In this document: positions 1-9,988 of the stretch, in pieces
How the letters are laid out: each line of letters starts with the position of its first letter
Position numbering within the stretch: the stretch's first letter is position 1
Origin: Macrotis lagotis
Lineage: Eukaryota; Chordata; Mammalia; Peramelemorphia; Peramelidae
Assembly (NCBI RefSeq): GCF_037893015.1
Contig: NC_133660.1
Coordinates: 279,791,067 to 279,855,066, forward strand
Reading direction: 5' to 3'
Length of the DNA: 64,000 nt
Notes under the pieces: generated by a model
The model's input: the letters and a program-made list of their open reading frames with translations, nothing else
The model's database searches: none
What the model was told of the DNA's origin: nothing
Translations under genes and position numbers: made by a program

Positions 1-150
1 ATGACCCTTGAACTGTTATTATACTCATTTTGTAACTAAAGAAACTGAAGCAAAAAGTAGCTAAGTATGTTGCCCAACCAGGGCCACAGAACTGATGCCT
101 GAGGTTGCATTTGTACTCAGGTCTTCCTGCCACCAGGCCCTCTGTTCTGC
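1..150 (-). mobile_element. MIR-type SINE remnant, minus strand
   Basis: The plus strand reads as the reverse complement of a MIR 3' half: 'aaagaaactgaagc', 'gttgcccaaccagggccacag' and 'ttgtactcaggtcttcctgc' in the usual order. It is old and indel-rich, and is cut by the window start. Confidence 0.6.
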
Positions 151-159
151 TCCCTGTGA

Positions 160-290
160 ACCATGCAGCTACTTACACTTACCAGCTGTATGAGCCCAGG
201 TGAATCTTGACTTCTTTGGGCCTCAGTTTCCCCACTTGTTAAATGGGGGATTGGACTGACTGGTCTGTTCAGTCCCTCTGAGTCACTTTG
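160..290 (+). mobile_element. MIR SINE remnant, plus strand
   Basis: Contains 'taccagctgtatgagccc', then 'ctttgggcctcagtttcccc' and 'ttgttaaatggggga', which is the MIR core and tail order. With the preceding minus-strand copy it forms a tail-to-head inverted MIR pair. Confidence 0.65.
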
Positions 291-1020
291 GAGGCAGAGG
301 ACTCACCCCACGGGCAGGTGGCATCCTGCCCGCCCGGGACAGTCGGACACCTTTGAAGTTCCAAAGACACCCCCAACATGGCAACAGCCGAGGTTCTTGG
401 CGCCTTGGAGACAACACAGTGGTGAGTGAGTGGCTCTATCTATCAGCCAAGGTCCTGCTGACCCCGGCAGTGGGTCAGGGGTCATGTTTGTGCATGGGTG
501 AACCCAGAGGCCAGTGCCTCCTTTAATGGATGACCATCCAATCTTGGCCAGGGGAGCGGCGCATGTGGGTGTCTGCGTAATTGGGATGGTCTTTGAACAG
601 AAAAACATAATACTTGTGCTCTGGGCCAGTGATGTGGGGGAGGGCCCAATGGAAAACAGACCAAATCCCAAAGCGCCCTGGGGACCTGGGGAAACCTCGT
701 GGCCTACCTACCATGGGCAAGCTTGCTCTTGGAAGATGATGGACTCCATGGGGTCTGAGAGCTTGGGCTCCACTGGCACTCCCTGAGGGCCCAGGGCCAC
801 CTCTATGCCTCCTTAGAGATTTCTGAAACTCCCCCAAGCTTGTGAATTGGGGTGACAAGAGACCCTCTACCCACCCCTGTACCTCCTCAGACTGCAGGCT
901 GGGCTCACTCCCCAGCTCTGTTCCTGGATCCCCAATTGACTTTGGACCAACCACTGAAGAGATCCAGGATGGTGGCCATCCATGGCTGGCCAGCATCAGA
1001 GACCCACATAGCGGTGTGCA
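291..1020. other. Unique non-coding stretch
   Basis: No repeat family recognised. Several short overlapping open frames occur on both strands (up to 157 codons), but none has repeated domain structure, recognisable homology or a convincing exon structure. GC-richer than the later part of the window. An ATG in fair context at 378 is followed by a splice-donor-like gtgagt at 422; this is discussed under findings. Confidence 0.4.
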
Positions 1021-1024
1021 TACT

Positions 1025-1165
1025 GTCTCCTCTAGCAGTCTGTGAGTCTCTTGAGATTAGGGGCTGAACTGCTTTTGCCTTTCTTTGTAACCCTAGAGCT
1101 TAGCCCATTGCCAACATAAAATAGGTGTCTAATCAATGTTCATAACTGACTGATCAAATGACTCT
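1025..1165 (+). mobile_element. L2 LINE 3' end, plus strand
   Basis: Shows the L2 3'-UTR pattern 'gtgagtctcttgagattagg', then 'aaataggtgtctaatcaatg' and 'ctgactgatcaaatga', equivalent to the family's 'gagggcaggg ... gcacttaataaatg ... ttgaatgaatg' ending. Confidence 0.55.
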
Positions 1166-1480
1166 TTCAGTGACCCTGAGATGATGCTCTCCTGTTGAGT
1201 CCATGAGCTGGACAAGTCTGTTTTCAGGCTCTAGCCAGTCCTGAGACCTCCAGGTTCCAGAACCTTCAGCCTTGGTTTGGTGATAGTTTCTTCCAGATGT
1301 CGCTAGGAAGGTTGTAGGCATCGTGTTCCTCCAGCGTGGGGAAGGAAGCCTTTCCTCTTCTCATGCTTCCCTCTCTCCCTGACTTCCCACCCCTTTGATC
1401 AGAGGGACAAGGGTCATGGAATGGGCATTTTGGAACAAAGTCAGGCCTAATCCAGGGCTACATGGATGAACCTCTTGGCC
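1166..1480. other. Unique non-coding stretch
   Basis: No repeat, gene or clear motif recognised. Confidence 0.35.
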
Positions 1481-1484
1481 CTCT

Positions 1485-1765
1485 GATGGCATAGTCAGGA
1501 TGGATTGAGAATAACTCTAGGACAGAAACTGCCAGCTCTGTAAGCAATGGGTTGTGTGACCTTGGATGGGTCACTTCTCCTCTGACATCTGTCAAAGTTA
1601 TTGATTAAGTTAGATGATGTTAGGCATAGCCCCATCACCTGACATTGTAAGTTCTTTTAAGATGCTCATAAATTGATTGGTTCTGTAACAATAATAGCTG
1701 ATATTTGCAAAGTGCATTGCCATTTATAACTTATTTTACCTTCATGATCTTATTCACTCTTCATC
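1485..1765 (+). mobile_element. MIR-family remnants
   Basis: 'gggttgtgtgaccttggatg' and 'gggtcacttctcctctga' mark a MIR core near 1545-1585. The 1680-1765 part ('ataatagctgatatttgcaa', 'cttcatgatcttattcactc') looks like an opposite-oriented MIR-family tail. Confidence 0.5.
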
Positions 1766-1789
1766 AGTCACATAATGGAAGAATACGAC

Positions 1790-1918
1790 ACCTGTATTCA
1801 TATCTCACCTTAGTTTCTTATTAGCTTGTGATTCTGGGCAAGTCTCTCCATGGTTGTGCCTCAGTTTCCCTCATTTCTAAAATGAGAGCACACAGACTCT
1901 ATTACCTTTAAACTTCCT
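1790..1918 (+). mobile_element. MIR SINE remnant
   Basis: Core and tail are visible: 'gattctgggcaagtctctcc', 'gtgcctcagtttccctc', 'tctaaaatgaga'. Confidence 0.65.
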
Positions 1919-1929
1919 TTTGGTCCCTC

Positions 1930-3155
1930 TGGTCTTTGCTGGTGTTCAGTTGTCCACTTGTGTCCAACCTCATGGACCAGAGCTCGTCAGTCCTTCCATT
2001 CTCTACTGTTTCTCACAGTCTGTCCAGTCTCATTTTTCCTGTTTCCATGGCACCATTCATCCATCTCATCCTCTGCCATTCCCTTTTGCTTTTGCCTTCA
2101 ATCTTTCCCATCATTAGGGGCTTTTTCCAATGAGTATCATCCTCTCCTCATGTGGCCAAAATATTTAAGCTTCAGTTTCAGGATTTGTCCTTCCTTAATA
2201 GCCTAAATTAATTTCTTTAAGTATTTATTGATTTGCTTTCCAAGGGACTCTTGAAACTCTTCTCCAGAACCAAAATTCAAAAGTATCAATTTAGTGGAGC
2301 TCATAGTGGAGTTTATAGTCCAACTCTGACAGCCAAAAATTGCTACTGGAAAAACCATAGCTGAAACCATACATTTTATCAGTAAGATGATGTCTCTGCT
2401 TTTTAGGTTTGCCATAGCTTTCCTTCCAAGGAATTTCATGGCTGCAGTCACTGTCTACAATGATCTTTGCATCCAAGTATATAAAATCTGACATTGTTTC
2501 CATTTCTTCTCCCTCTATTTGCCAGGAATTGATGGAACCAGTTGCCAAGATCTGTTGTGTTTTTTTTTTAATGTTAAGCCTCAAGTCAGCTTTTAGATTC
2601 TCCTCTTTTTTAATTTCTCTTCACTTTCTGCCATCAGATTGGTATCATCTGCATATCTGAGGTTGTTGACATTTTCCCAGGTAACCTCCACCAACTTTTG
2701 ATTCATCCAGTCTGACATTTCACGTGCTATCCTCTACATATGTGTTATAAATAAGATGACAGCAAACAGTCTTGTCATACTACTTTTCCAGTTATTCTGC
2801 CTTGAGTACTAACATAGGTTCTTCAGGAGACAAGATGACCTGGCACTCCTGTCTCTTTGAGGACTTACCATATTGTTGGGATTCACATCGTTAAAGGCTT
2901 TCATATAGTTGATGAAATAGAAAAAAAATTGTTTTTCTGCAACTCCCTTGTTTTTACCATAATCCAGTGAATGCTGGCTATTTGGTTCCTAGTTCCTCTG
3001 TTTCTTTGAAAACTAACTTGCTCTTCTGGTAATTCTTGGTTCACGTATTCCTGAAGCCTAGCTTGCAAAATCTTGACCAAAACCTTGCTGACCTGTGAAA
3101 TGACCCCAGTTTTGGGTACTTTAAACATTCCTTTGCATTCCTATGATCCTATACT
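1930..3155 (-). mobile_element. RTE/BovB-type LINE, decayed reverse transcriptase
   Basis: Read on the minus strand, the 3' half of an RTE-clade ORF2-like protein is recognisable in several frames. In order: 'ILQARLQEYVNQELPEEQ' and 'SFQRNRGTRNQIASIHWI' (2.95-3.08 kb), 'FYFINYMKAFNDVN' (about 2.9 kb), the catalytic 'LRYADDT' at 2641-2661, 'TQQILATGSINSWQIEGEEM' (about 2.5 kb) and 'SRDIILLIKCMVSAMVFPVA' (2.33-2.40 kb). These are characteristic of the BovB group. The catalytic YADD is intact but frameshifts and stops separate the blocks, so the copy is dead. It is 5'-truncated near 3155. The 3' end near 1935-1975, reverse-complemented, contains 'gaggttggacacaagtggac', like the tail of the SINE-RTE elements here. 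Family call is confident; ends are approximate. Confidence 0.88.
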
Positions 3156-3880
3156 TTTGATGGTCTATTTCTTTCCTTTGTGCCCATTGACTCACATGCT
3201 CTCTCTCCTCACCTCTCCCCTAAGAATCTCTCCATTTCTTCAGGATTGCTCAGTTGCCACACTTTTCCTGAGCTGCTTCTGACCCCCCACCCCAGTTATT
3301 AGGGTAGGCCCTCCTCTACATTTTTCTTGATCTATATTTTGAATGGATTTCTCTGCATCTGTGGATTTTCTCAGTAGGATGTCGGTTTCCTAAAGACCGG
3401 CGCTTCTTGATTTCAGTGTTGATAGCCCCAACATCCAGTATGGAGTTCAATCAAACTTGTTTCTTGGAGTGAACCTAGTGGAATTCTTATGTTCACTTCT
3501 CCCCTTTCTGCTTTCATTTCCTACCACCCTGAATCAGCCTGGGGAAAAGATGTAATCCATTGGTGAAATGTAATATGGATAGTAGGTAGGAATGAGAGTC
3601 GATCGGACATCTGCCCTTTCCAGTGTTGTTCATGGACTTGATGTGGAGGAGAGGGAAATGCTAAAAAGTTTTGATATGAGTGAACAAGGATTTTTAGGCA
3701 TCAAGGTTGGGTTCCCAGCCCCCCAGGCAGTCCACTGGAAAATCAAGTTTGGAAGAGAAAATGAATGTTTATTCTGAGCATTTTGTATGTCAGTATTATT
3801 TGAGGGGGTCTTTCAGAGGACCTTGGAAGCTCTTCTCTGGGAGGATCTGTGGAATGGGAAGTAAAGGGACCTCCCAGGGC
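3156..3880. other. Unique non-coding stretch
   Basis: Pyrimidine-rich first half, no family recognised. Short open frames near 3592-3777 and 3707-4084 overlap a MIR remnant and have no recognisable product. Confidence 0.35.
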
Positions 3881-3884
3881 AGAG

Positions 3885-4040
3885 GACAAGGGTCTGACAG
3901 GTCTGGCTTCTGCCACTGTGACCTGGGGAAACCTCCCAACCTCAGTTTCTTCCCACTGAAAATGAAGGGGAGGGAGTCAACCAAATGCCTTCAAAGGTCC
4001 TTTCGGGCTCTGATGTCCTACAGTCCATGCTCTATGGAGT
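3885..4040 (+). mobile_element. MIR SINE remnant
   Basis: 'ggcttctgccactgtgacct', 'acctcagtttcttcccactg', then a tail like 'aaaggtcctttcgggctctg', which is the classic MIR 3' portion. Confidence 0.65.
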
Positions 4041-4605
4041 TGATATGTATGAAGAATGGATGCATAGCCTTGGCCTGTAACTAGCCAGGCAAACCAGTCA
4101 GACTCTTGCAAGCTCACCCATCCTCTCAGTGTCTTTAGTGTACTGGACATCCACTCTGGATAGAGAAAAAAAGATTGGTTCAGTCTCCCCAACTGATCCA
4201 TGTCCAATGAGCCTCTAATGAGCCAGTATGGGCTAAGGAAGTGGCCCTGGGGGTGGGGATAAAAGACCAAAGGGTCAGGTTAGGGGCCTCTTTGTTGAGG
4301 AAACCTGGGCATCTTCTTTCTGAGGTTGGAGCATTTCCATATTTCTTAAATATGAAGGCTTTCATTGGGCCAGGAGCTCTGGGGGAGTCTTGAAATTCTG
4401 TCTGGCTTCCACAAAGCAGCACTCCTTGGGTGAACATGGTTTAAAATGGCAAGTTTGAATGAAATTCCAAGGAAAAACTGAGGGTGAGATACTAATGTTA
4501 GCTCAACCCTGGAAGGAGTAGGGCTAAGATAGTTTAGTTTGTACCAAAGACAAAAGAAATCTAGTCATCCACAAGGATCTTGTGCATCCCACTGTGTAGA
4601 TAGAG
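4041..4605. other. Unique non-coding stretch
   Basis: Nothing recognised apart from short chance open frames. Confidence 0.3.
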
Positions 4606-4609
4606 CAGA

Positions 4610-4795
4610 AGAACTCTGGATATCATATGATCAAGGGAAACTGGCTTCTAGCCCCAGGTCTGACCTTAACTGGTTGGGGGACTTTGGGTGAGCCCTTTCC
4701 CTTCACTGGGTTGCCTTAGCTTCCTCTCATTTTTTTTTTCCTGAGGGGGTTGGGTTCTGTGATCTTTCTGGTCCTTCCATGCTGTGATGCTTGAG
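4610..4795 (+). mobile_element. MIR SINE remnant
   Basis: 'aggtctgaccttaactggtt', 'gccttagcttcctctcattt' and 'tttctggtccttccatgctg' follow MIR order. A T9 run sits inside the tail. Confidence 0.6.
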
Positions 4796-5084
4796 AAAGG
4801 TCAACAGTTGGAGGGTCAAGTGGTTCCCCCAAATTCTGACTCTGCTTCTCCCAATTAATTTTCTCTGCACCGTTTCCTGGGTTTCAGACTTTGGATCTAT
4901 TCCCCGTGTTTGCCCCAACGGGGATTTCCTTGTAGTTTGCCCTTCCTGTGTGTGTGGGTGGCGGCATCTCCAAGGTATGATATCTGGCTGCCAAACAAGA
5001 GCTAGCTCCCCCTTGCAGCTCCCACCCTAGCTCAGTCATTCCTAGTGGTTGGAAGGAGACGTGTGCAGTAGTGGAGAGAGACGT

Positions 5085-5245
5085 GGGAAGGAATTCTGGT
5101 TTTGTTGCCTCATTCAATGTCTCTGGGCCTTGGTTTCTCTATCTGGCTTTGTTACCTCCAAGGACTGTTACAGGGATCAAATCAAATCATATTTGCTAAG
5201 TGCTAGCCAAATCTCAATTAATATTATTATCATTTCTACTAATGT
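5085..5245 (+). mobile_element. MIR SINE remnant
   Basis: Contains 'tctctgggccttggtttctc', 'ggactgttacagggatcaaa' and an 'attattatc' tail as in MIR 3' ends. Confidence 0.55.
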
Positions 5246-5384
5246 TATTATTTCCTAAATCTTGAGGTTTGATATTCCAGTATCAGTGTTAGGAAACTCG
5301 AGCATGTGTGATTTGTCAATCTGCTGAAATGCATCAAAAACAGGATCCCTGACTCAGGAACCCCATGGTCTGACCTCCTCATTA

Positions 5385-5510
5385 TATATAGATAAGAAAA
5401 CTGAACCCCAGGGAGGTGAAGGGACTTGCCCAACATCACACAGGTAGAGGTCAGCAGACCTTCTACTTTTGGAACCCATGGTTCTAAAAGTCTCTCCAAT
5501 ATAAGAACTA
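5385..5510 (-). mobile_element. MIR SINE remnant, minus strand
   Basis: Reverse-complement MIR tail and core: 'gataagaaaactgaacccca', 'ggacttgcccaacatcacac'. Confidence 0.6.
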
Positions 5511-5559
5511 ATCTAATACCAGGAGGAGGAAGAGGGAGAGAGAGAGTGTCAAGAGAGAC

Positions 5560-5687
5560 AGAGGAAGAGAGAATCAGAAAGACCTGGGCCTGAGTCCTAC
5601 TTCTGACACTTGTAAGCTGTACAACTCTGGGCAAGTCATTGAACCACCTCCTGACTCAGTGTCTCACTATGTAAAATAGGAATAAAA
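5560..5687 (+). mobile_element. MIR SINE remnant
   Basis: 'aagctgtacaactctgggca', 'agtcattgaaccacctcctg' and 'gtaaaataggaataaaa' give core and tail. It runs straight into the GAT microsatellite. Confidence 0.6.
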
Positions 5688-5710
5688 CGATGATGATGAT
5701 GATGATGATG
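5688..5710. repeat. (GAT)n microsatellite
   Basis: Eight near-perfect trinucleotide units at the junction between a plus-strand MIR tail and the 3' end of a minus-strand SINE-X. Confidence 0.9.
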
Positions 5711-6012
5711 TTTGTCCTTCATTCTCAAAGAAGACTAGGACATCAGAGTGATGATGTCATGACAAGCAAGTGAATTGGACTTGAGTGAAGGGAGGCTGTG
5801 CTAAGTCACCAGCTTCATTCTTTCCTCCAAAGTCCAGCGGCCAGTGGATCCAATGGCCAGATATGAATCAGGACGTCTGGACATGGCCCTAGATACAAGG
5901 TAATCTGGGTTAAATGACTTGCCCAAGGTCACATCACTAGCATCAAGTGTCTGAGGCTAGATTTAAACTCAGATCCTTCTGACTCTAGATTCACTAGCTA
6001 CTGCACCATCTA
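5711..6012 (-). mobile_element. SINE-X element, minus strand
   Basis: The plus strand begins with the reverse complement of the SINE-X tail ('tttgtccttcattctcaaag', 'tgatgatgtcatgac') and runs through 'gacttgcccaaggtcacatc' (core) to 'ctagctactgcaccatct' (tRNA-like head). Near full length. Confidence 0.8.
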
Positions 6013-6785
6013 AAAATCCTAAAACTCCACATCATGGTGTTGCTAAGATTTAAAAGAGATAATGGCTTCAGTTATTAGCTTTGCAAATATAACATTGCAA
6101 TATAAAATGGCCAACCTACCAAAGGAGGAAGAGCACAAGGGGTACTGGAGCGTGTTACTGGCTAAACTGAGCTTACATTCAAGTAGAGAAGACCCAGGGT
6201 GAAAACTTCCCTTTCTATGACAACTAGTTACTCTGCTATGGCTTATCACCTCAGAGAGTTGTTGGGTATTGAGAGCTTACGACCTCTCCCTGGTCCCACA
6301 GTTGGCCTGTTGGAGGGATGACTTGAACAGAATTCTTTCTGACTCCAATACCAACCCCTGAACTACAATAGTAGTGAACTACAATAGCCTCTCTTATTGA
6401 TATTCATATCAGCATGAACACTTTTCCAAGGATTTCCTGCCTCCCAATAGAGCAAAAATGGGACCAAGGACCATGACTTGATGGTGACATGAGGTAGAAG
6501 ACTATTTTCAGAGCCACCACAAGGGAAGGGGAAGGGCGGGGGGAAGAAAGAGGCCCAAAGACTGAGTTCTGGGCCTTCTCCTTGGGCCTGGTCCCATACC
6601 TCCCCTCCTGCAGCCTCTTCTCTGGACCCTGGGCCTCACCACCTGGCCCTGGCTTAGGCTGTTCATTACTTCCTAGGGCTCAGGCTTCTTTGCTTAAAGT
6701 AGCTAGGAGCGATCCCTGTTCAGAAGTAGGCTGCCATCACTTTGAGATCCCTCTAGGGCCTGGCCTAGGGTAAAGGGCCCGCCAA
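6013..6785. other. Unique non-coding stretch
   Basis: No family recognised. A 13-bp direct duplication, 'tgaactacaatag', occurs at 6359-6371 and 6375-6387. Confidence 0.35.
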
Positions 6786-6787
6786 TC

Positions 6788-6862
6788 CATACACAAATAT
6801 TTATTGAGCTCAATAACATCGTAGGCACTCCATAAAGACTTGTTTATTAAGTGACTGAGCTT
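6788..6862 (+). mobile_element. L2 3'-end fragment
   Basis: 'gtaggcactccataaagact' followed by 'tgtttattaagtgactgag' resembles the L2 terminus. The preceding 'acaaatatttattgagc' is the same motif inverted. Confidence 0.4.
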
Positions 6863-6899
6863 TGCTTGGCCAGGGTCAAAGGGCAGCCATTGCCCCGTG

Positions 6900-7076
6900 G
6901 TTGGATTTCACAGAATCCCAGACTGTCAGCGATGGGAGACATCATCAAGTTAGGTCAACACCCTCAGGAATTTCAGAGTTGAAAGGGACCTCCCTGGCCA
7001 CCTAGTCCATGCCACACTTGTTCCAGAGGCCCCAGGGCAGTGTCGCCAATGGGCCCGGGCAGGCTTTGCCGCATGA
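6900..7076 (-). mobile_element. L3/CR1 LINE 3' end, minus strand (distal part)
   Basis: 'cagaatcccagactgtcagc' and 'aatttcagagttgaaaggga' with 'cacctagtccatgcc' are the reverse complement of the L3 ending 'gactagatggcctctgaggtc..ccaactctgagattctg'. The same copy resumes at 7315 after a SINE insertion. Confidence 0.7.
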
Positions 7077-7078
7077 CC

Positions 7079-7308
7079 CTCTGTCAGTCATTTCAGTCAT
7101 GTCCAACTCTTCTTGACCCCATTTGGGGTCTTCTTGGCCAAGATCCCAGAGTACTTTGCCATTTCCTTCTCCAGCTCATTTGACAGGTGAAGAAACTGAG
7201 GCAAGGTGAAGTGACTTGCCCCAGCTAGGAAGTGTCTGAGGCAGATTTGAGCTCAGGAAAATGAGTCTTTTTGACTCCAGGCCCATCTCTCTATCCTCTT
7301 GTGGTGCC
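7079..7308 (-). mobile_element. SINE-RTE inserted in an L3 copy, minus strand
   Basis: Starts with the reverse-complement RTE-like tail ('tcagtcatgtccaactcttc', 'ccatttggggtcttcttggc', 'gccatttccttctccagctc'), then core ('aagtgacttgccccagctag') and a decayed head ('ctctatcctcttgtggtgcc'). It separates two parts of one minus-strand L3. Confidence 0.8.
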
Positions 7309-7314
7309 CTCCTG

Positions 7315-7476
7315 TGTGGGGGATCTCACTAACCCTAATTCTGAGGCAACCTGCCCACCTTTGGAATAGCTCTGATAGAAAGTGGTCTGATGTAGTGCCT
7401 AAATCTCCTTCTTTATGACTTTCCCCAACTGTTCCTAGTTCTCTCCCCTGGAACCAAATAGAACTAATTGGCTCCC
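7315..7476 (-). mobile_element. L3/CR1 LINE, minus strand (proximal part)
   Basis: 'tttggaatagctctgataga' and 'ccaactgttcctagttctct' match, inverted, the end of the L3/CR1 reading frame and its 3' sequence. It abuts an oppositely oriented L3 piece at about 7477. Confidence 0.7.
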
Positions 7477-7477
7477 T

Positions 7478-7735
7478 TTGAAGTTGAAGGCTCTGGGAAT
7501 GTTTGACTTAGAAAAGATAAGACTTAAGAGGGACATACTAGATCCCCTCAAGTATCTGAAGGGCTGCCATCATAGGGAGGAGAACTTAGACCCTACTTGG
7601 CTTGATAAGGCAGATACTGGTCAGTACAAGTGCCCAGTCTGCCGAAGGTGTTTAATAAATGCTTGTTACTCCCTCAGCACCAAAGGGCAGAACCAGGAAT
7701 AATGAGGGCGGTTGCCAAGAGGATGAATCTGTCTT
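7478..7735 (+). mobile_element. L3/CR1 LINE ORF2 C-terminal remnant, plus strand
   Basis: An open frame from 7478 translates to 'LGMFDLEKIRLKRDI...YLKGCHH', the well-known CR1/L3 C-terminal signature ('LGLFSLEKRRLRGDLI..YLKG'). It is followed by 'aaagggcagaaccaggaata', the usual next segment. The frame was kept only because the fragment is short. Ancient, inactive. Confidence 0.8.
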
Positions 7736-7739
7736 GATG

Positions 7740-8560
7740 GGCACCATCTTCCCACTAACAAGAACCACAAGTGAACTAGGTCATATGAAGAAGCGATCTT
7801 TGTGTTGAGACTGGGGTCCTTGGCTGTGGAAGCCCCATCCTCACCATCACAGTCTATGCTTCTAGCATCGGAAGGGGGTCATATAGACACTCTCAGATGC
7901 TTCAAAATCTCCCGTGAGTCATCTCACAGATAGAAACATGAGATCCAGACTGGAGAAAGCATTTGCTGATAGTTTCATTGGGTGGCATGGGTCAGCAGAG
8001 ACCCTTGGTCCACTATCATTTGGGCCCTGGCCCTGGGTCATTCCGGGGCCAGTTGCTGGGAAGAAGTCGACCCAGATCTGGGGTCTGGGGTCAGTCCCTC
8101 CACTGGTGGCAGGGATTGCTCGGCCTGGGGAAGCTCTCCTCCTGGGTCACAGATGGATGGATGAGCCTCAGAGCATCAGGGGCAGGCTGCCAGCAGGCCA
8201 CAGACCTTGGGAGTGAGGGAGTGCATGGGCCTGGCCTCATTCTGCTGAGTCACAGGAGGCTAACTCCGGCCCTGGCCACATGGCATTTCTCAGATTCCAG
8301 GTCCGGCTTACCAAGGCCATGACACGGGGCCTGAGGCTCGGCACAGACTGACTCATCACAAGCCTGAAATTCCCAGCGTAACGAAGAGGAACTGAGCCTG
8401 CCGGGAGGTCCTCTGAGGATGTCCTCCTGCCTGCCTGCCCGGGCCCCAGACTCCTGCCCTGGGCCTAGAAAGCAGAAACCTCCTCCCATCACTATGAAGC
8501 AACTCCTCTCCCCACCCTGGCCAGATATCTCCCTTGTCTGCCTGGGATTCCACCATTAAA
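7740..8560. promoter_or_regulatory. Candidate regulatory stretch with three AP-1 consensus sites
   Basis: Repeat-free by eye. Perfect AP-1 consensus heptamers occur at 7915-7921 (TGAGTCA), 8246-8252 (TGAGTCA) and 8349-8355 (TGACTCA). Several overlapping short open frames on both strands look like chance. Regulatory function is inference only; short motifs occur by chance. Confidence 0.25.
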
Positions 8561-8750
8561 ATCACTCCTGAGAATTAAGGTTTTGTTTTAAGAAAGGAAA
8601 CTAGAACTGGGGGGTGGCAGGGTGGGAGGGCCTGACTGGGGCAAGTGGTTGGGAGATCTGGATGGTCACAGGAGGAGAAAAAGGGTCCCCGGAGAAGAGC
8701 TGCCAGTGTTCCCCTTCCCACATCCATTTTCTTATTCATGGATCCATCTC
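8561..8750. other. Unique non-coding stretch
   Basis: G-rich 'ggggggtggcagggtggg'-like sequence near 8610-8630; nothing else recognised. Confidence 0.3.
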
Positions 8751-8754
8751 ATTC

Positions 8755-8880
8755 AAATCCTGGAGAAGCATTTATTTAGCACCAACTGTATGTGCTAAGA
8801 CAAACATTTACAGAGTAATGAGTATAACTAACCCTTGGGGAGGTACTCTAGGAGACCCAGAGATCAGAAGCACCTTGGCT
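8755..8880 (-). mobile_element. L2/MIR-type 3'-end fragment, minus strand
   Basis: 'gaagcatttatttagcacca' and 'ctgtatgtgctaagac' match the inverted L2 terminus ('catttattgagcacctactatgtgcca'). Confidence 0.5.
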
Positions 8881-8949
8881 GTAACAGGTCCTCCTGCTGT
8901 TCCTGGGGAAAGCTGAAAAGGGCTCTGGTCTGAGGTCCAGCCCCATCCT

Positions 8950-9800
8950 TTATCTTAACCCCCAAAGTCAAAGTTCTTTCCTTCATTCTCCACCCCCTTG
9001 GCCTTCCTGCTGCCTTGGGCCCTGGTGGTCACTCTCTCTACCTTGATCCTCTCTTGTCTCTAGGTTTTTCAGGACACCCTCTCTCCTGGTTCTCCTCCTC
9101 CCTCACTGGCTGCTCCTTCTCTATCTTCTTTGCTGGATCCTCCTCTAGATCCTGCCCTCTGACCTAGGGTTCCCTCAGGCTCCAAACTGGGCCCCCTCCT
9201 CTTCTTCCCTCCAGATTGCTTCTCATCAGCTCTATGGATTTCATGACCATCATAGAGTCAGATTTGACTGAAAAATGACTTGACAACAGCAATGTCTTTG
9301 CCCCTGATTCTCTGACCTACCTCTCCTGCCTCAGACTCTCTTCTGATTTCCAAACTTCCATCTCCAGCTGCCTATGGAATGCCTCATACTGGAGATTCAG
9401 CAGACTTTAACCCACCTAAAATGCAACTCACAAGCTTTCCTCCAAACCCTTCCCCCTCCTATCTTCCCAATGACCATAAAAGTAATCACATCTTATTTCC
9501 TTGGGCTAATCACCAAGGGGCGTCATCCTCAACTCCTCTCCTATCCCAATGTCAATTTTACCTTCATCGTATCTCTCCCACACTTCCTTTTCCCTCCTCT
9601 GCCTGTCTCAAGTCTTTCCCCACTACAATTCACTTTTCACTAAACCATTAACATGATCTTCCTAAAGTATAGGTTTGACCATATCATACCCTTACTCAGT
9701 GACTTCTAGTGACTCCCCCTTACCTACAGGATCATTCCCCTCACCATACCACTGCATACTTTGCAATCACACCTGCCTTTTGGCTTTACTCAAACAAGAC
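8950..9800 (+). mobile_element. Long L2 LINE copy, plus strand
   Basis: A long collinear match to the distal part of L2 as I know it: 'ctctcctggttctcctcctc', 'ggctgctccttctctatctt', 'gcctcagactctcttctgat', 'atctccagctgcctatggaa', 'ttaacatgatcttcctaaag' and 'gactcccccttacctacagg' in the expected order. About 850 bp, one of the longest L2 pieces here. It is interrupted near 9238-9296 by a short RTE-tail fragment. Open frames at 9374-9651 are L2 sequence, not a gene. Confidence 0.8.
9238..9296 (+). mobile_element. RTE/SINE-RTE tail fragment inside L2
   Basis: 'catagagtcagatttgactg', 'aaaaatgacttgacaacagc' matches the 3' terminus shared by RTE and SINE-RTE elements. No head or core is present, so it is a severely 5'-truncated insertion. 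Confidence 0.55.
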
Positions 9801-9980
9801 CCTTTCTATCTATTCAGTGAGTTCAACAAATGATGCTGAGACATCTTTGATGTGAGATTATTATCTTTGAAAACCCATTTCATCTTCTCCATCTCTGCAT
9901 GTAGAAAAATTTTCTATTAATAAAAGTTTTTCTTAAAATAAAACCTCACTATCATTTTCTAAGATCCATCCTTTCCTGCA
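9801..9980. other. Unique or unrecognised sequence
   Basis: AT-rich; nothing identified. Confidence 0.3.
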
Positions 9981-9988
9981 CAGATTCT

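Noticed and set aside
523..996. 157-codon minus-strand frame in unique sequence
   Set aside because: No recognisable domain, overlapped by frames on the other strand; GC-rich sequence commonly leaves such frames open.
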